Positions 62,460 to 64,000 of a DNA stretch of 64,000 bases are shown piece by piece (within the stretch, counting starts at the first letter, position 1; every line of letters begins with the position of its first letter). A program made the position numbers and the translations under genes. The notes under the pieces were generated by a model. The model ran no database searches and was not told the DNA's origin. It saw nothing but the letters and a program-made list of their open reading frames with translations. The stretch is from Nitrospirota bacterium. Lineage in GTDB: Bacteria; Nitrospirota; Nitrospiria; JACQBW01. Location: the NCBI GenBank assembly GCA_016194305.1, contig JACQBW010000016.1, positions 1-64,000 on the forward strand, written 5' to 3'.

Positions 62460-64000
62460 ATGGAAACGATCAAGAATGATTTGAATAAAAGTGAGGAAGT
62501 GTCGACCGCTTTTGATTCCTCGCAATTTCCTTTTCCTGACATTTCTCCTAATGCGCTTCGCGTCCTGGAAAAGCGCTATCTGGCGAAGAATGAAGAAGGA
62601 AAAACTGTGGAAACTCCCCAGGAACTATTCATGAGAGTCGCTAAAAACATCGCGACTGCTGAACTGAAATATCCTCTCGGAAATTTTGATAAAGCCAATG
62701 TCGAATTTTATCAACTCATGGCCAATTTGGAATTTCTGCCGAACTCACCTACATTGATGAACGCGGGAAGAGATCTTCAGCAGCTTTCAGCCTGTTTTGT
62801 CCTCCCGGTTGAAGATTCAATGGAAGGAATTTTCGAAGTGGTCAAGCAGGCGGCAATCATCCATAAGACAGGCGGCGGAACAGGTTTTTCTTTTACACGC
62901 CTGCGTCCGAAAGATGACGTCGTTAAGACCACCGGGGGAGTGGCTTCCGGTCCTGTCTCGTTTATGAAAGTATTTAACCATGCTACAGAAGCGGTTAAAC
63001 AAGGGGGCACGCGCCGGGGTGCCAATATGGGGATTCTGAGGGTTGATCATCCCGACATTCTTGATTTTATCAGTTGTAAAGATGATACCAAAGAAATTAC
63101 CAATTTCAATATCAGTGTGGCGATTACCGATAACTTTATGGAGGCGGTACGAAGGAATGAATCCTACGATTTAATCAGTCCCCGGTCTAAAAAGGCCGTT
63201 AAGCAGATGGATGCCCGAATGGTTTTTGATAAAATAGCCTCACAGGCCCATAAAAATGGTGAACCGGGACTTTTCTTTATCGATCCGACCAATCGGACAA
63301 ATCCGACCCCCCATATTTCCGAAATGGAAGCGACAAATCCCTGCGGAGAACAGCCATTACTCCCCTATGAGTCGTGTAACCTTGGAAGCATAAACCTTGA
63401 GAAACATCTGATCGAGAAAGAAGGCCAGTATGAAATCAACTGGATCCGGCTCGAAAAATCGATCCGGACTTCGGTTCATTTCCTCGACAATGTGATCGAT
63501 ATGAATAAATATCCGATTGCTGAGATTGAAAAGATAACCAAATCGAATCGTAAAATAGGTCTGGGAATCATGGGCTTTGCCCGGATCCTTTACAAGCTGG
63601 GAATCGGATACGATACAGAAGCGGGTGTGGATATGGGAAGAAAGATCATGGCCTTCTTCAAACAGGTCGGATACGATGCCTCCAGAAAACTAGCGGAAGA
63701 GAGAGGGGTTTATGCCAACTGGAAAGGCTCTCTCCACGAACAGCAGGGTCATGCAATCCGGAATTCTTATGTCACGACCGTAGCCCCGACCGGAACGATC
63801 AGCATGATTGCAGACACTTCCGGAGGGTGTGAGCCGGAGTTCTCTTTGATCTGGTACAAGAATGTGATGGGCGGTGAACATCTTCCCTATGTTCAGGACT
63901 ATTTTATCGAAGTGGCGAAACGGGAAGGATTCTGGTACGAAGGGCTCCTTGAGAAAATCATTGCCAACCATGGATCTTCCCGTGGTATCAAAGAGATCCC
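62460..64000 (+). CDS. nrdJ: Adenosylcobalamin-dependent (class II) ribonucleotide reductase, N-terminal part
   Basis: The first 513 residues of a class II enzyme; the frame is still open at the window end. GGGGAGG lies about nine bases before ATG 62460. Active-site residues are C112 (QLSACFV), N293, C295 and E297 (NPCGE) and C306 (ESCNLGS); the N-C-E and C295-C306 spacings equal those of class II enzymes. PTGTISMIADTSGGCEPEF is also typical. There is no N-terminal ATP-cone. It makes deoxyribonucleotides with or without oxygen using vitamin B12. Confidence 0.95.
   Translation, partial: METIKNDLNKSEEVSTAFDSSQFPFPDISPNALRVLEKRYLAKNEEGKTVETPQELFMRVAKNIATAELKYPLGNFDKANVEFYQLMANLEFLPNSPTLMNAGRDLQQLSACFVLPVEDSMEGIFEVVKQAAIIHKTGGGTGFSFTRLRPKDDVVKTTGGVASGPVSFMKVFNHATEAVKQGGTRRGANMGILRVDHPDILDFISCKDDTKEITNFNISVAITDNFMEAVRRNESYDLISPRSKKAVKQMDARMVFDKIASQAHKNGEPGLFFIDPTNRTNPTPHISEMEATNPCGEQPLLPYESCNLGSINLEKHLIEKEGQYEINWIRLEKSIRTSVHFLDNVIDMNKYPIAEIEKITKSNRKIGLGIMGFARILYKLGIGYDTEAGVDMGRKIMAFFKQVGYDASRKLAEERGVYANWKGSLHEQQGHAIRNSYVTTVAPTGTISMIADTSGGCEPEFSLIWYKNVMGGEHLPYVQDYFIEVAKREGFWYEGLLEKIIANHGSSRGIKEI

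Noticed and set aside
1-64000. CRISPR arrays, tRNA or rRNA genes, integrases or insertion sequences
   Set aside because: None seen: no regularly spaced direct repeats, no tRNA-like cloverleaf and no transposase-like protein.

Overview
This is a chromosomal window of moderate GC from a Gram-negative, probably chemolithoautotrophic bacterium. It has lipoproteins, a complete type II secretion operon, a lytic transglycosylase and an outer-membrane barrel. The gene content (DabAB-type inorganic carbon uptake, CODH-beta-like proteins of the kind annotated next to 2-oxoacid:ferredoxin oxidoreductases, a hydrogenase-related complex I, class II ribonucleotide reductase) fits the Nitrospirota or a neighbouring phylum best. 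That placement is inference from gene content; there is no rRNA, tRNA or CRISPR array here to anchor it.

Layout. 1-293: tail of a metal ABC transporter binding protein. 319-2888: a two-gene unit, a fused APH-like kinase/P-loop protein and a secreted ankyrin-repeat protein. 2987-5931: a copper cassette (His-rich small protein, outer-membrane barrel, CopC, CopD) with the decayed tail of a second copC. 5987-21233: the most unusual region, bounded by two intrinsic terminators. It holds dabB (with a NuoM-like C-terminal extension), dabA, a PII-like gene, a tandem pair of CODH-beta-like genes, and six genes for a group 4 hydrogenase-related (Ehr-type) membrane complex. In that complex all four NiFe-binding cysteines are gone, while the [4Fe-4S] site of the small subunit is kept. 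No ferredoxin-type (NuoI/HyfH) subunit is encoded.

21363-35387: housekeeping genes (glmM, patatin-like lipoprotein, YqhA-like protein, queE, pepA, nagZ, ACT-domain protein, polA, a TMTC-like TPR membrane protein, an M48 protease). 35394-39992, minus strand: larE, an inactive/active M16 peptidase pair, rlmN. 40049-50420: slt, a receiver-like protein, a GAF/degenerate-GGDEF protein, zapB-like, zapA, a 736-base stretch without a convincing gene, rny, ymdB, xseA. 50453-62132: a type II secretion operon in the order gspC-D-E-F-G-H-I-J-N-L-M-K, behind a strong sigma70-like promoter and interrupted twice by copies of a palindromic repeat. 62154 to the end: DnaA-box-like sites, a pair of NrdR boxes, and the start of nrdJ, which runs off the window.

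Working together: DabAB would supply bicarbonate using the ion gradient. The Ehr-type complex would couple an unknown redox reaction to ion movement. The CODH-beta-like pair hints at a link to ferredoxin-dependent carboxylation. Co-location is seen in the sequence; the functional link is inference.
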